Shown here: one piece after another, positions 15,293 through 22,993 of the stretch
Position numbering within the stretch: position 1 is the first letter of the stretch
Layout: each line of letters opens with the position of its first letter
Source: Gemmatimonadota bacterium
GTDB lineage: Bacteria; Gemmatimonadota; Gemmatimonadetes; Gemmatimonadales; GWC2-71-9
Direction of reading: 5' to 3'
Length of the DNA: 23,825 bases
Assembly (NCBI GenBank): GCA_003220955.1
Contig: QHTW01000049.1
Location: 17,974 to 41,798, forward strand
Translations under genes and position numbers: made by a program
Notes under the pieces: model-generated
Told to the model about the DNA's origin: nothing
Database searches by the model: none
The model's input: the letters and a program-made list of their open reading frames with translations, nothing else

Positions 15293-16300
15293 CTACCGTT
15301 TTTCGGTCTCGGTCGCGGTAATTGGCAGCTCCAAACGTTCCGCTTTGCGCACGGCCGTGATCGTCGTCACAGTTCCGATGCGCTCTCCGGTGAGGAGACG
15401 ATGGAGGTCGTCGATGCTGTGCACCGGTTGACCATCGAACGCGACGATGATGTCGCCGGCTTGCAGTCCGGCGCGATCCGCCGGACTCGTGCTCTCGACT
15501 GTCGTGATCAACACGCCGCTCGGCTGAATGAGGCGATGCGCGCCCACCGCGAGGCGCGGCAGCGACACATTCTGCCCACCCACACCGATCCGCGCGCGGC
15601 GCACATGGCCGTGCGCGATGAGTTGCCCGACGAGGAGCTTCACCGTGTTCACCGCGACCGCAAAGCAGATGCCCTGCGCCGGCAGGATCACCGCCGTGTT
15701 GACGCCGATCACGTTGCCGCGCGAGTCGAGCAAGGGACCACCAGAGTTTCCCGGATTCAGCGCGGCGTCCGTCTGGATCACATTGTCGATCAGGCGTCCG
15801 GAGACGGAGCGGAACGACCGGCCCAGCGCACTGACGACGCCGGCCGTGACGGTGCTCTGAAACCCGAGCGGGTTGCCGATCGCGATGACCACCTGCCCCA
15901 CGCGTAAGGCCCCCGAGTCGCCGAGCGGGACCGCGAGCAGCGACGAGGCATCGACGCGCAGCACCGCGAGGTCGGTGTCGGGATCGTCGCCCACCAGCTC
16001 GGCGCGGAGGCGACGGCCGTCCGCGAACGCGACATCGGTTTTGCTCGCGCCGTGGGCCACATGGCTATTGGTGAGGATGAATCCGTCGGGGGTGAACACG
16101 AAACCGGATCCGTGACCTTGCGCGCCCCGGCCCGGACCGCCGCGACGGCGATGCTGAACTTCGACACTGACGACGGCGGGAGCGGCGCGCTCCACCACGC
16201 CGCTCACGGCGCGGGAGTAGGCGTCCAGCAGCTCGGTATCGTCGGGAGATGTCGCGGGGAGCGGTGACGGCCGCAGGCTGGTGGGCTCCCCCTCCACCAA
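15293..16300 (-). CDS. HtrA/DegP-like serine protease with PDZ domain, no signal peptide
   Basis: The 335-residue protein has a trypsin-like S1C protease domain with H80 (TNSHVAHG), D110 (DPDTDLAVLRV) and S186 (NPGNSGGPLL). One C-terminal PDZ domain follows (about 240-325: SPADRAGLQAGDIIVAFDGQPV). HtrA proteases degrade or refold damaged proteins. Unlike classical DegP there is no signal peptide or membrane anchor in the visible frame, so it may be cytoplasmic. The only starts are non-ATG: TTG at 16300 or GTG at 16297. No start codon precedes them in frame, so the exact N-terminus is uncertain. It diverges from the GAF-PAS kinase gene, 66 nt away. Transcription should end at the hairpin at 15096-15125. 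Confidence 0.9.
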   Translation of the reverse strand: MVEGEPTSLRPSPLPATSPDDTELLDAYSRAVSGVVERAAPAVVSVEVQHRRRGGPGRGAQGHGSGFVFTPDGFILTNSHVAHGASKTDVAFADGRRLRAELVGDDPDTDLAVLRVDASSLLAVPLGDSGALRVGQVVIAIGNPLGFQSTVTAGVVSALGRSFRSVSGRLIDNVIQTDAALNPGNSGGPLLDSRGNVIGVNTAVILPAQGICFAVAVNTVKLLVGQLIAHGHVRRARIGVGGQNVSLPRLAVGAHRLIQPSGVLITTVESTSPADRAGLQAGDIIVAFDGQPVHSIDDLHRLLTGERIGTVTTITAVRKAERLELPITATETEKR

Positions 16301-16351
16301 AGTGAGAGTCGTGCTGATGCCGTCAAAACGCCATGCGGTTCCCGAACCCCA

Positions 16352-16357
16352 TATATT
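16352..16357 (+). promoter_or_regulatory. TATATT -10 candidate for the sensor kinase
   Basis: TATATT ends 9 nt before the ATG at 16367 and no Shine-Dalgarno intervenes, so the message may be leaderless or nearly so. It is one of several such boxes at this distance from start codons in the window. Confidence 0.45.
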
Positions 16358-16366
16358 CGAGCCCGC

Positions 16367-18298
16367 ATGCGAAATGCTCTCCAGGCGCTGCTTCGGGAAG
16401 CGAGCGAGGCGAAACGCTCGGGGGACTTTTGGCGCGCCGCCGCTGGCATCCTGAGCGACTGGGCGGGCGGGGCGCGCGTGTCGATTCGCTATCGCGGCAT
16501 CAACGAAACCGGCTCGGTAGCCGCGGGCGCCGACGACCGGTCAGGACGCAGCCTGAGCGCGGAGTGGCGCGACCCGGTAGGACGGCACGTCGAAGTCAGT
16601 CTCGCCGGCGCCCCGGTGTCGCTCCCCCTCTCCGAGCTCGAGGCGGCGATCGAATTCTCGTCGCGGCTGGCGGTGATGGTGGGGCGGCGCGCCGCACTCG
16701 AGCGCGAGCGGCGGCTCGGCAGCTTCGTCGTCGAGCTGGCCCGCTGGCTGCTCGCGGCGCCGGAGACGCAGCTGCTTCTGCGCTACACCCTCCAAAGCCT
16801 GATGGAGCTCGTCGAAGCGCCAGGCGCGTTCGTCGCGCTCAAGCAGGCCGACGGCGAACACCTCCGCATCTCCCCCGCGCTTGGGGATGCTGCCCCTCTG
16901 GACGGCCTGGTGCTCAGCCTCCACTCCAGTGCGACCGGGCGGGTCGTGCGGACCGGCGAAGCATTGATGACGACCGATCTGCGCGCCGAAGCCGACGCCA
17001 GTCCAATCGCGACGGCGCTCGTGGAGGGCATGCGCGCGGCGCTGATCGCACCGCTGCGGGTTTCTCAAGGGACGGTGGGCGCGGTGGGCCTGGTGCGGTT
17101 TCAACAGGGCGAGGCCCCCTCGCAGCCATCATTCAGTTTGCACGATCTGCACTACGTCTCTGCCGTGGCGGCGCACATCGCCGGCGGGATCGAGCTCTCC
17201 GAAGCGGTGGCGGCTACCCGCGCTGCCGCCGACCGCGCGCGCGCCATGGTGGACGCGAGTCCGCTGCCGATGGCGCTCGTTGACACCGCAGGCACGGTCC
17301 GGCAGGTGAATGAGGCAGCCATCCAGGTCTTTGGATTGGAAAAGAAGGAGGCGGCCGTCGGCAAGCATCTCGAGAAGCTGGGCCTCTCGCCGAGCGGGAT
17401 CACGGTGCGGCTCATGCTAGCGGGCCGCTCCGAAGGGCAGCCCTGGCACGGGCGAGTGCTCGTCACGCGCGGCTCAGGGGAAGGCGAACGGAGGATCTGC
17501 GATTGTACGGTGACGGACCTGCGCGGGCTGGGATCACACGACTTGCTCGTCGCGCTCTATGACCGCACCGACGAGCTGCGCGCCCAGCGGGAGCTGATCG
17601 CGCGCGAGAAGCTTGCGACGGTCGGTGAAATCGCGAGCGGCGTCGCGCACGAGGTCAACAATCCGCTCGCCGCGATCCGCATGGAGGCGGAGCTCCTGGG
17701 GCGCTCGACCAAGGACGAAGAGGCCAGCACCGCCGCCGCCACGATCGTGCGCGAAGTCGATCGCGCGGCGCGCATTGTGCGCAGCCTGCTGCGGTTGGCG
17801 CGCCGGGCCGACATCACGCCGGTGCGCGTCCAGTTGAACGAACTGATCCGCGACGTCGCCGAGATCCGCCAGCGGGTGCTGCGTGCGGACAACATCGAAG
17901 TGCGCACACGCATGGACCAGGCGGCCGAGGCGGTGTTGGGCCTTGGCCAGGAGCTCCAGCAGGTCGTCATCAATCTCATGACCAACGCCGAGCACGCGGT
18001 GCGCGGCCGCCCCAACGCGGTGATCGAGCTCGCGACGGAGGCCCGCAACGACTGGGTCCGCCTGACCGTCGAGGATTCGGGGCCGGGCGTGCCGGTCGAA
18101 GTGCGTAGCCGCATCTTCGATCCGTTCTTCACGACCAAGAGTCCCGACGAGGGGTCGGGACTGGGATTATCGATTTGTCAGCGTGTGGTGGCGGAGGTCG
18201 GCGGCAGGATTTGGCTGGAAGACTCCGAGACGCTCGGCGGGGCCAAGTTTGTGGTGGAGCTGCCGGCCGCCCCGGTCCGCGAAAACATGATCGGCTAG
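16367..18298 (+). CDS. Soluble GAF-PAS sensor histidine kinase
   Basis: The 643-residue protein has no membrane helix. After an unassigned N-terminal part (1-110), residues about 112-285 resemble a GAF domain. Residues 290-400 resemble PAS, with SPLPMALVDTAGTVRQVNEAA. The dimerisation/phospho-acceptor domain has H428 in VAHEVNNPLAAIRMEAELL. The ATPase domain has N box NLMTNAEHAV (N540), G1 DSGPGV, F box FDPFFTTK and G2 GSGLGLSIC. HEVNNPLA is typical of NtrB-like kinases. It probably senses an intracellular ligand or redox state. No response regulator is adjacent, so its partner must be encoded elsewhere. Its TAG stop shares CTAG with the convergent membrane-protein gene. Confidence 0.93.
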   Translation: MRNALQALLREASEAKRSGDFWRAAAGILSDWAGGARVSIRYRGINETGSVAAGADDRSGRSLSAEWRDPVGRHVEVSLAGAPVSLPLSELEAAIEFSSRLAVMVGRRAALERERRLGSFVVELARWLLAAPETQLLLRYTLQSLMELVEAPGAFVALKQADGEHLRISPALGDAAPLDGLVLSLHSSATGRVVRTGEALMTTDLRAEADASPIATALVEGMRAALIAPLRVSQGTVGAVGLVRFQQGEAPSQPSFSLHDLHYVSAVAAHIAGGIELSEAVAATRAAADRARAMVDASPLPMALVDTAGTVRQVNEAAIQVFGLEKKEAAVGKHLEKLGLSPSGITVRLMLAGRSEGQPWHGRVLVTRGSGEGERRICDCTVTDLRGLGSHDLLVALYDRTDELRAQRELIAREKLATVGEIASGVAHEVNNPLAAIRMEAELLGRSTKDEEASTAAATIVREVDRAARIVRSLLRLARRADITPVRVQLNELIRDVAEIRQRVLRADNIEVRTRMDQAAEAVLGLGQELQQVVINLMTNAEHAVRGRPNAVIELATEARNDWVRLTVEDSGPGVPVEVRSRIFDPFFTTKSPDEGSGLGLSICQRVVAEVGGRIWLEDSETLGGAKFVVELPAAPVRENMIG

Positions 18299-18654
18299 GC
18301 TTCGAGAATTTGCCGGCGGTACAACGCGAGCGCGGCCAAGCCGTAGACCCCGATAGCGAGGAGCAGCGCACCCAGCGCCCAATGCGGGCCAAGCTGCCAA
18401 ATGCCCGCGACGACGTAGCCGATGCTGGCGACGAGTCCTAGACCGATCACTTCCTTGCGCGCCATGAGAATGCCGAACACGTATCCCCAGCTGAATCCTG
18501 CGAGCCCGAGAAAGATGACGGCGTTGGGGAAGATCTTTGTGGGATCGATCAGATTGAGGCTGCCGGCGAAGGCGCAGAACAAACCGATGACGGTGTAAGT
18601 TGCGAGGTGGAGCGCGAGCGGGAGGGGCAGGGTGCCCATTTTGTTGAAGGTCAT
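18295..18654 (-). CDS. Small four-helix membrane protein of unknown function
   Basis: The 119-residue product is predicted to have four membrane helices, roughly residues 13-35, 43-62, 70-88 and 92-113, with a basic C-terminus (YRRQILEA). I do not recognise the family with confidence. The ATG at 18654 follows a TATTTT box (18667-18662) by 7 nt without a Shine-Dalgarno, so its mRNA may be leaderless. It is divergent from the GNAT gene, and the short gap between them is filled by a 7-nt repeat array. It is convergent with the sensor kinase, sharing 4 nt. Confidence 0.75.
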   Translation of the reverse strand: MTFNKMGTLPLPLALHLATYTVIGLFCAFAGSLNLIDPTKIFPNAVIFLGLAGFSWGYVFGILMARKEVIGLGLVASIGYVVAGIWQLGPHWALGALLLAIGVYGLAALALYRRQILEA

Positions 18655-18661
18655 GACTACA

Positions 18662-18667
18662 AAAATA
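18662..18667 (-). promoter_or_regulatory. TATTTT(TG) -10 candidate for the membrane protein
   Basis: On the minus strand TATTTTTG begins at 18667, giving 7 nt between TATTTT and the ATG at 18654. The string fits the TAnnTTTG form known from Bacteroidetes promoters, a phylum in the same FCB group as Gemmatimonadota. The repeat array starts directly upstream. Confidence 0.4.
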
Positions 18668-18668
18668 C

Positions 18669-18738
18669 GGTGTCAGGTGTCTGGTGTCAGGTGTCAGGTC
18701 GCACAGGCCTGACACCGGGTACCTGACACCAGACACCT
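18669..18738. repeat. 7-nt tandem repeat array with nested inverted repeats
   Basis: Four head-to-tail heptamers GTGTCAG, GTGTCTG, GTGTCAG, GTGTCAG occupy 18670-18697. Inverted copies (CTGACAC, CTGACAC, CAGACAC) follow at 18709-18736. AGGTGTCTGGTGTCAGGT (18675-18692) pairs perfectly with 18721-18738 as an 18-bp stem. An alternative inner stem pairs GGTGTCAGG (18690-18698) with CCTGACACC (18708-18716). The array fills the space between the two divergent -10 candidates. It could be a dispersed intergenic repeat, an array of protein-binding sites, or both. Confidence 0.85.
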
Positions 18739-18743
18739 AGATT
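18738..18743 (+). promoter_or_regulatory. TAGATT -10 candidate for the GNAT-aconitase operon
   Basis: TAGATT ends 6 nt before the ATG at 18750, so transcription would begin at or next to the start codon. It directly follows the right arm of the heptamer repeat, sharing one base with it. Confidence 0.4.
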
Positions 18744-18749
18744 TCGGAC

Positions 18750-19274
18750 ATGCAAGCAACTCGAACGTACTTAGAGCTCAGGGACCGCACGCAGTTCAAG
18801 GCCGCATTCGGGGATTTCCCAAACATCGCGATCGCGCGTGCTCCGCAGCCCGCGCCGGACCTCTATCGCATGTGCTATCGCACCGTCGGCGAAGCCTTTC
18901 ACTGGTTCGACCGCTGGGACTGGTCGGACGAGCAGATCACGAAGCATCTCGCCGACCCCGGCATTCAACTGTTTGTGGCGACCCGAATCACCGGAGCACA
19001 GCAGGCCGATCTCGCCGGATGGTACGAGCTGCGCCGCGTCGCCGAGGACGACTCGGTCGAGATCGCATATTTCGGGATCGTGGCCCGCGAATTCGGACGT
19101 GGCTTCGGGAAACATCTGCTGTCCACCGCGGTGCGCGACGCCTGGGCGCTGGACCCAAACCGCGTATGGCTACACACGTGCACGCTCGATCACCCCAACG
19201 CCCTGCCCAACTACCTCGCACGCGGCTTCACGCCTTATCGCACGGAAACGTACGAGGTAGATTCCAGTTCGTGA
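18750..19274 (+). CDS. GNAT family N-acetyltransferase
   Basis: The 174-residue protein has the acetyl-CoA binding motif A in IVAREFGRGFGKHLLSTAV (about residues 110-128, pattern R/QxxGxGxxLL). The usual C-terminal strand follows, with NALPNYLARGFTPYRTETY. It transfers an acetyl group from acetyl-CoA to an amine; the acceptor is unknown. It is the first gene of a compact three-gene operon: its TGA overlaps the next GTG start (GTGA), and that gene overlaps aconitase. The ATG directly follows a -10-like box with no ribosome site, suggesting a leaderless message. Confidence 0.88.
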   Translation: MQATRTYLELRDRTQFKAAFGDFPNIAIARAPQPAPDLYRMCYRTVGEAFHWFDRWDWSDEQITKHLADPGIQLFVATRITGAQQADLAGWYELRRVAEDDSVEIAYFGIVAREFGRGFGKHLLSTAVRDAWALDPNRVWLHTCTLDHPNALPNYLARGFTPYRTETYEVDSSS

Positions 19275-19663
19275 AACTCAATTTCAATTTCCAGCTTACC
19301 CGCAGGTGGAAGTTGATCATCGCCGGGATCCTCCTCACGCCGATCCTGATCTTCGCGCTCTACACCTGGTCCGCGTTGCAGTGGATCTACTCCGAGGGCG
19401 AGCGGGCCGGTTTCGTGCAGAAGTTCTCGAAGAAGGGGTGGCTCTGCAAAACCTGGGAGGGCGAGCTGGCGATGGTTTCCATGCCCGGCACCAATCCCGA
19501 GAAATTCTTCTTCACCGTACGAGACGAGCTGGTGGCACAGCACATCAATGGGTCGCTCGGCAGGCGCGTCGCGCTGACCTATCAGCAGCACAAGGGAATT
19601 CCCACGACCTGCTTCGGCGAGACCGAGTATTTCGTCGTCGCGGTGAAAGTACTGCCCCAATGA
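19271..19663 (+). CDS. Membrane-anchored protein of a conserved uncharacterised family
   Basis: The GTG start at 19271 gives 130 residues. One membrane helix (about 14-35, LIIAGILLTPILIFALYTW) is followed by an extracytoplasmic domain with ERAGFVQKFSKKGWLCKTWEGEL and later FTVRDELVAQHINGSLGRRVALTY. Proteins with the FSKKG...KTWEGEL signature occur in several phyla and, from memory, are sometimes mislabelled 6-phosphogluconate dehydrogenase; nothing here supports that enzyme activity. The start overlaps the GNAT stop (GTGA) and the stop overlaps the aconitase start (ATGA), so all three should be co-translated. A larger frame from 18872 is mainly a shadow of the GNAT gene and is not used. Confidence 0.75.
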   Translation: MKLNFNFQLTRRWKLIIAGILLTPILIFALYTWSALQWIYSEGERAGFVQKFSKKGWLCKTWEGELAMVSMPGTNPEKFFFTVRDELVAQHINGSLGRRVALTYQQHKGIPTTCFGETEYFVVAVKVLPQ

Positions 19664-22428
19664 GCGGAAACAGCTTCGGGAGCCGCGCCACGCTGAAGAC
19701 GGGCGGGCGGTCGTTCGAGATCTACCGCCTCGACGCGCTGGAGCGCCGCGGGCTATCCATCGCCAAACTGCCTTACTCGCTGAAGATCCTGCTCGAAAAC
19801 CTGCTGCGCCGCGAAGATGGGCGCGTCGTCCGCGCCGAGGATCTCGAGAACCTGGCGCGCTGGGATCCTCGGAAACTCCCCGACGCGGAAATTGCATTCA
19901 TGCCCGCGCGCGTCCTGCTCCAAGACTTCACGGGCGTCCCCGCGGTCGTGGATCTCGCCGCCATGCGCGACGCGATGGTGCAGATGGGCGGCGACCCGAA
20001 ACGCGTGAATCCGTTGCTCCCCGCCGAGCTCGTGATCGACCACTCGGTGATCGTGGACGAGTTCGGCACGCCGCGCGCCTTCCAGGTCAACGCCGACCTC
20101 GAGTTCCAGCGGAACCGTGAGCGCTACGCGCTGCTGCGCTGGGCGCAGAAGGCCTTCTCGGGCTTCAAGGTCGTGCCGCCCGACACGGGGATCGTGCACC
20201 AGGTCAACCTCGAGTACCTCGCGCGAGTGGTGTTTACGTCGGACGGTCGGACCGTCGGCCGGTCGGACGGCCCTACGCAAGCATATCCCGATACACTGGT
20301 CGGGACCGATTCTCACACGACGATGATCAACGGGCTCGGCGTCGTGGGTTGGGGCGTCGGCGGCATCGAAGCCGAAGCTGCCTTGCTCGGCCAGCCCGTC
20401 TCGATGCTCATTCCGCAAGTCGTTGGATTCCGGCTGAGCGGGCGCCTCACCGAGGGCGCCACGGCGACCGATCTCGTGCTGACGGTTACGCAGATGCTGC
20501 GCGCGAAAGGTGTCGTGGGAAAGTTCGTCGAGTTCTTCGGCCCGGGGGTGTCCACCCTGCCCCTGGCTGATCGCGCGACGATCGGGAACATGGCCCCCGA
20601 GTACGGAGCCACCATCGGCATTTTCCCGGTCGATCAGGAGACACTCCGCTATCTCGAGTTCACGGGCCGCCCGGCCGAGCACGTGCAGCTGGTCGAGGCC
20701 TACATGAAGGAGCAGGGCCTCTTCCATACGGCCGACGCCGCCGAGCCGGTCTACAGCGATACGCTCGAGCTGAACCTCGCCACCGTGGAGCCGAGCATGG
20801 CGGGGCCGCGACGGCCGCACGACCGTGTGGGACTGCGGGAAGTGCCGCGCAAGTTTGCGGAGGCGTTGCCGACGCTGATGAAGCCAGCGCCGGTGCCGGC
20901 GGTGAACGCCATGGGACGCTGGGAGGGCGAAGGCGGCCACCCAGCCGCCGCGGTCGCGGCGCCTCCCGCCAAACCGTCCCAGGCGACGCTTCGCATCGAC
21001 AACCAAGACTGCGTGCTGCATCACGGCTCGGTCGTCATTGCCGCGATCACGAGCTGCACCAACACGTCCAATCCCTCGGTCATGGTCGCCGCGGGCCTGA
21101 TGGCCAAGAAAGCCGTCGAGCTGGGTCTGCGCAGCAAGCCATGGGTGAAGACGAGTCTCGCGCCAGGCTCCAAGGTGGTGACCGATTACCTCGAGCAGGC
21201 GGGCCTGATGAAGCCGCTCGAGACGCTCCGCTTCCATCTGGTCGGCTACGGGTGCACGACCTGTATCGGCAATTCCGGGCCGCTGCCGGAAGTCGTATCG
21301 AACGCCATCGCCGAATGCGACCTGGTCGTCTGCTCCGTCCTGTCGGGCAATCGCAACTTCGAGGGCCGGATCCAGCAGGAAGTCCGCGCCAACTACCTGG
21401 CGTCGCCACCATTGGTCGTCGCATACGCGCTCGCCGGCCGCATCGACATCGAATTCCATGACGAGCCGCTGGGTGTCGGCATGAACGGCCCGGTGTTCCT
21501 CCGGGACATCTGGCCGACGACGAAGGAAGTCGCCGACGTCATCGCCCGCTCGATTCAATCGGGGATGTTTCGCAAGAGCTACGCGCAGGTGTTCGACGGC
21601 GATGAGCGCTGGCGCGGCTTGCCGGTGCCGGAAGGCGATCGCTTCGCGTGGGAGCCAACGTCCACATACATCCGCCGAGCACCATACTTCGACGGTATGC
21701 CGGTCGAGCCCGCGCCGGTGCGCGACATCCGCGGCGCGCGCGTGCTCTGCCTTTTGGGAGACAGCATCACGACCGATCACATCTCTCCCGCGGGATCGAT
21801 TCGCAAGACGAGTCCCGCCGGTCAGTATCTCGTCAGTCACGGCGTGCAGCCGCTCGACTTCAACTCCTATGGCTCACGCCGCGGCAATCACGAAGTGATG
21901 GTCCGCGGTACCTTCGCCAACGTGCGACTCAAGAACGTCCTCGCTCCGGGCACCGAAGGACCGTTCACGGTCCACCTCCCGGATGGTGAGGGGATGACGA
22001 TCTTCGACGCGTCGCTCAAGTACGCTGCTGAGGGTACACCGCTGATTGTCCTCGCGGGAAAAGAGTACGGCGCGGGGTCGTCACGCGACTGGGCGGCGAA
22101 GGGCCCGCGACTCCTGGGTGTGCGCGCCGTCATCGCCGAGAGCTTCGAGCGCATCCATCGCTCGAACCTGGTCGGGATGGGGATTCTACCGCTGCAGTTC
22201 GCGCCGGGTCAGACTGCCGGCACACTCGGCCTCACGGGAAAAGAACGCTTCGACATTCCCGGCCTGAGTGAGATGCCGAAGGAGCTGACCGTCACCGCGA
22301 CGTCCGACGACGGCAAGGCCACGAGCTTCAAGGTGGTGGTGCGGATCGATACACCGCAGGAGCTGCAGTACTACATGCACGGCGGGATTCTGGAGTACGT
22401 GCTGCGCCAGCTTGCTGGAAAGGGCTAG
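19660..22428 (+). CDS. acnA: Aconitate hydratase A (AcnA type)
   Basis: The 922-residue enzyme interconverts citrate and isocitrate in the TCA cycle, in the cytoplasm. The three [4Fe-4S] ligands are C466 (ITSCTNTSNPSV), C532 and C535 (GYGCTTCIGNSGPL). Other AcnA/IRP1 signatures are VDHSV-like VIDHSVIVDEFG, GTDSHTTMINGLGVVGWGVGGIEAE, GDSITTDHISPAGSI and GSSRDWAAKGP. Length fits AcnA (about 890-930). A linker around residues 415-450, rich in Ala and Pro, is longer than I would expect. The ATG at 19660 is used because it overlaps the preceding stop as ATGA and gives a normal N-terminus; earlier in-frame codons belong to the upstream gene. Its TAG stop shares CTAG with the convergent trxC. Confidence 0.96.
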   Translation: MSGNSFGSRATLKTGGRSFEIYRLDALERRGLSIAKLPYSLKILLENLLRREDGRVVRAEDLENLARWDPRKLPDAEIAFMPARVLLQDFTGVPAVVDLAAMRDAMVQMGGDPKRVNPLLPAELVIDHSVIVDEFGTPRAFQVNADLEFQRNRERYALLRWAQKAFSGFKVVPPDTGIVHQVNLEYLARVVFTSDGRTVGRSDGPTQAYPDTLVGTDSHTTMINGLGVVGWGVGGIEAEAALLGQPVSMLIPQVVGFRLSGRLTEGATATDLVLTVTQMLRAKGVVGKFVEFFGPGVSTLPLADRATIGNMAPEYGATIGIFPVDQETLRYLEFTGRPAEHVQLVEAYMKEQGLFHTADAAEPVYSDTLELNLATVEPSMAGPRRPHDRVGLREVPRKFAEALPTLMKPAPVPAVNAMGRWEGEGGHPAAAVAAPPAKPSQATLRIDNQDCVLHHGSVVIAAITSCTNTSNPSVMVAAGLMAKKAVELGLRSKPWVKTSLAPGSKVVTDYLEQAGLMKPLETLRFHLVGYGCTTCIGNSGPLPEVVSNAIAECDLVVCSVLSGNRNFEGRIQQEVRANYLASPPLVVAYALAGRIDIEFHDEPLGVGMNGPVFLRDIWPTTKEVADVIARSIQSGMFRKSYAQVFDGDERWRGLPVPEGDRFAWEPTSTYIRRAPYFDGMPVEPAPVRDIRGARVLCLLGDSITTDHISPAGSIRKTSPAGQYLVSHGVQPLDFNSYGSRRGNHEVMVRGTFANVRLKNVLAPGTEGPFTVHLPDGEGMTIFDASLKYAAEGTPLIVLAGKEYGAGSSRDWAAKGPRLLGVRAVIAESFERIHRSNLVGMGILPLQFAPGQTAGTLGLTGKERFDIPGLSEMPKELTVTATSDDGKATSFKVVVRIDTPQELQYYMHGGILEYVLRQLAGKG

Positions 22429-22859
22429 ATCGCGTTCAGGAACGCATCGAGCTCGGCCGGTGGGACCGCACCGACTCGACGCGCCACCTCTTTCCCGTCG
22501 CGAAATGCAATCAGCGTCGGAATCCCCCGCACTCCAAAGCGCTGTTGCGTGACAGGATTGCGATCGGTGTCGAGCTTCAGCACCAGCAGCTCGCCCGCCC
22601 GGCGGTGCGCGATGTCATCCAGCAGCGGAGCCATCACCTTGCACGGGCCACACCAATCGGCATAGAAGTCGACCACCACTGGCACTGTGGTATCAGTCGT
22701 GACTTGCGCGAAGTTCGCGTCCGCGACCGCGAGCGGCCGGTCGAGCAAGATCGGCCTGCCGCAGTTGCCGCATTTGGGGCGATCGGCCACGCGTTCCATG
22801 TTCACGCGGTTCAGCGTCTCGCAGAACGGGCAGGCGACGGTGGCCTTACGAGTCTCCAT
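22425..22859 (-). CDS. trxC: Thioredoxin 2 (zinc-ribbon thioredoxin)
   Basis: The 144-residue protein has an N-terminal zinc ribbon with C10-x2-C13 and C30-x2-C33, then a thioredoxin domain with the active site W69-C70-G-P-C73 and the cis-proline loop RGIPTL. This layout is that of TrxC, a cytoplasmic disulfide reductase often linked to oxidative stress. The ATG at 22859 follows a TAGGTT box by 9 nt and has no Shine-Dalgarno. It lies close to the AhpD-like peroxidase gene; a thiol reductant and a peroxidase could cooperate, but they are not in one operon. Confidence 0.94.
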   Translation of the reverse strand: METRKATVACPFCETLNRVNMERVADRPKCGNCGRPILLDRPLAVADANFAQVTTDTTVPVVVDFYADWCGPCKVMAPLLDDIAHRRAGELLVLKLDTDRNPVTQQRFGVRGIPTLIAFRDGKEVARRVGAVPPAELDAFLNAI

Positions 22860-22868
22860 GGGTGAGTA

Positions 22869-22874
22869 AACCTA
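22869..22874 (-). promoter_or_regulatory. TAGGTT -10 candidate for trxC
   Basis: On the minus strand TAGGTT spans 22874-22869, 9 nt before the trxC ATG, in the same arrangement as other starts in the window. The next base T makes it TAGGTTT, close to the TAnnTTTG form. The remaining gap up to 22993 holds only the ribosome site for the DUF2892 gene. Confidence 0.4.
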
Positions 22875-22993
22875 GACACTGAAGCCTTGTTCCTGCCACC
22901 GCACGGAAGATGAAGACGCTTTCACCACCGGTTGCAACCTCGTTCAACTTCCCCGCCCCACATTGTCCCGAAGCACACCACGGGAGCAGAGCA

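Noticed and set aside
18669..18738. CRISPR array or phage attachment site
   Set aside because: Repeats are 7 nt, contiguous and in both orientations, with no spacers, and there are no cas or integrase genes nearby.
19753..21840. A 695-codon open frame on the minus strand across aconitase
   Set aside because: It is antisense to an intact, well-conserved aconitase and its composition (His, Arg, Asp-rich) is that of a GC-rich shadow frame.
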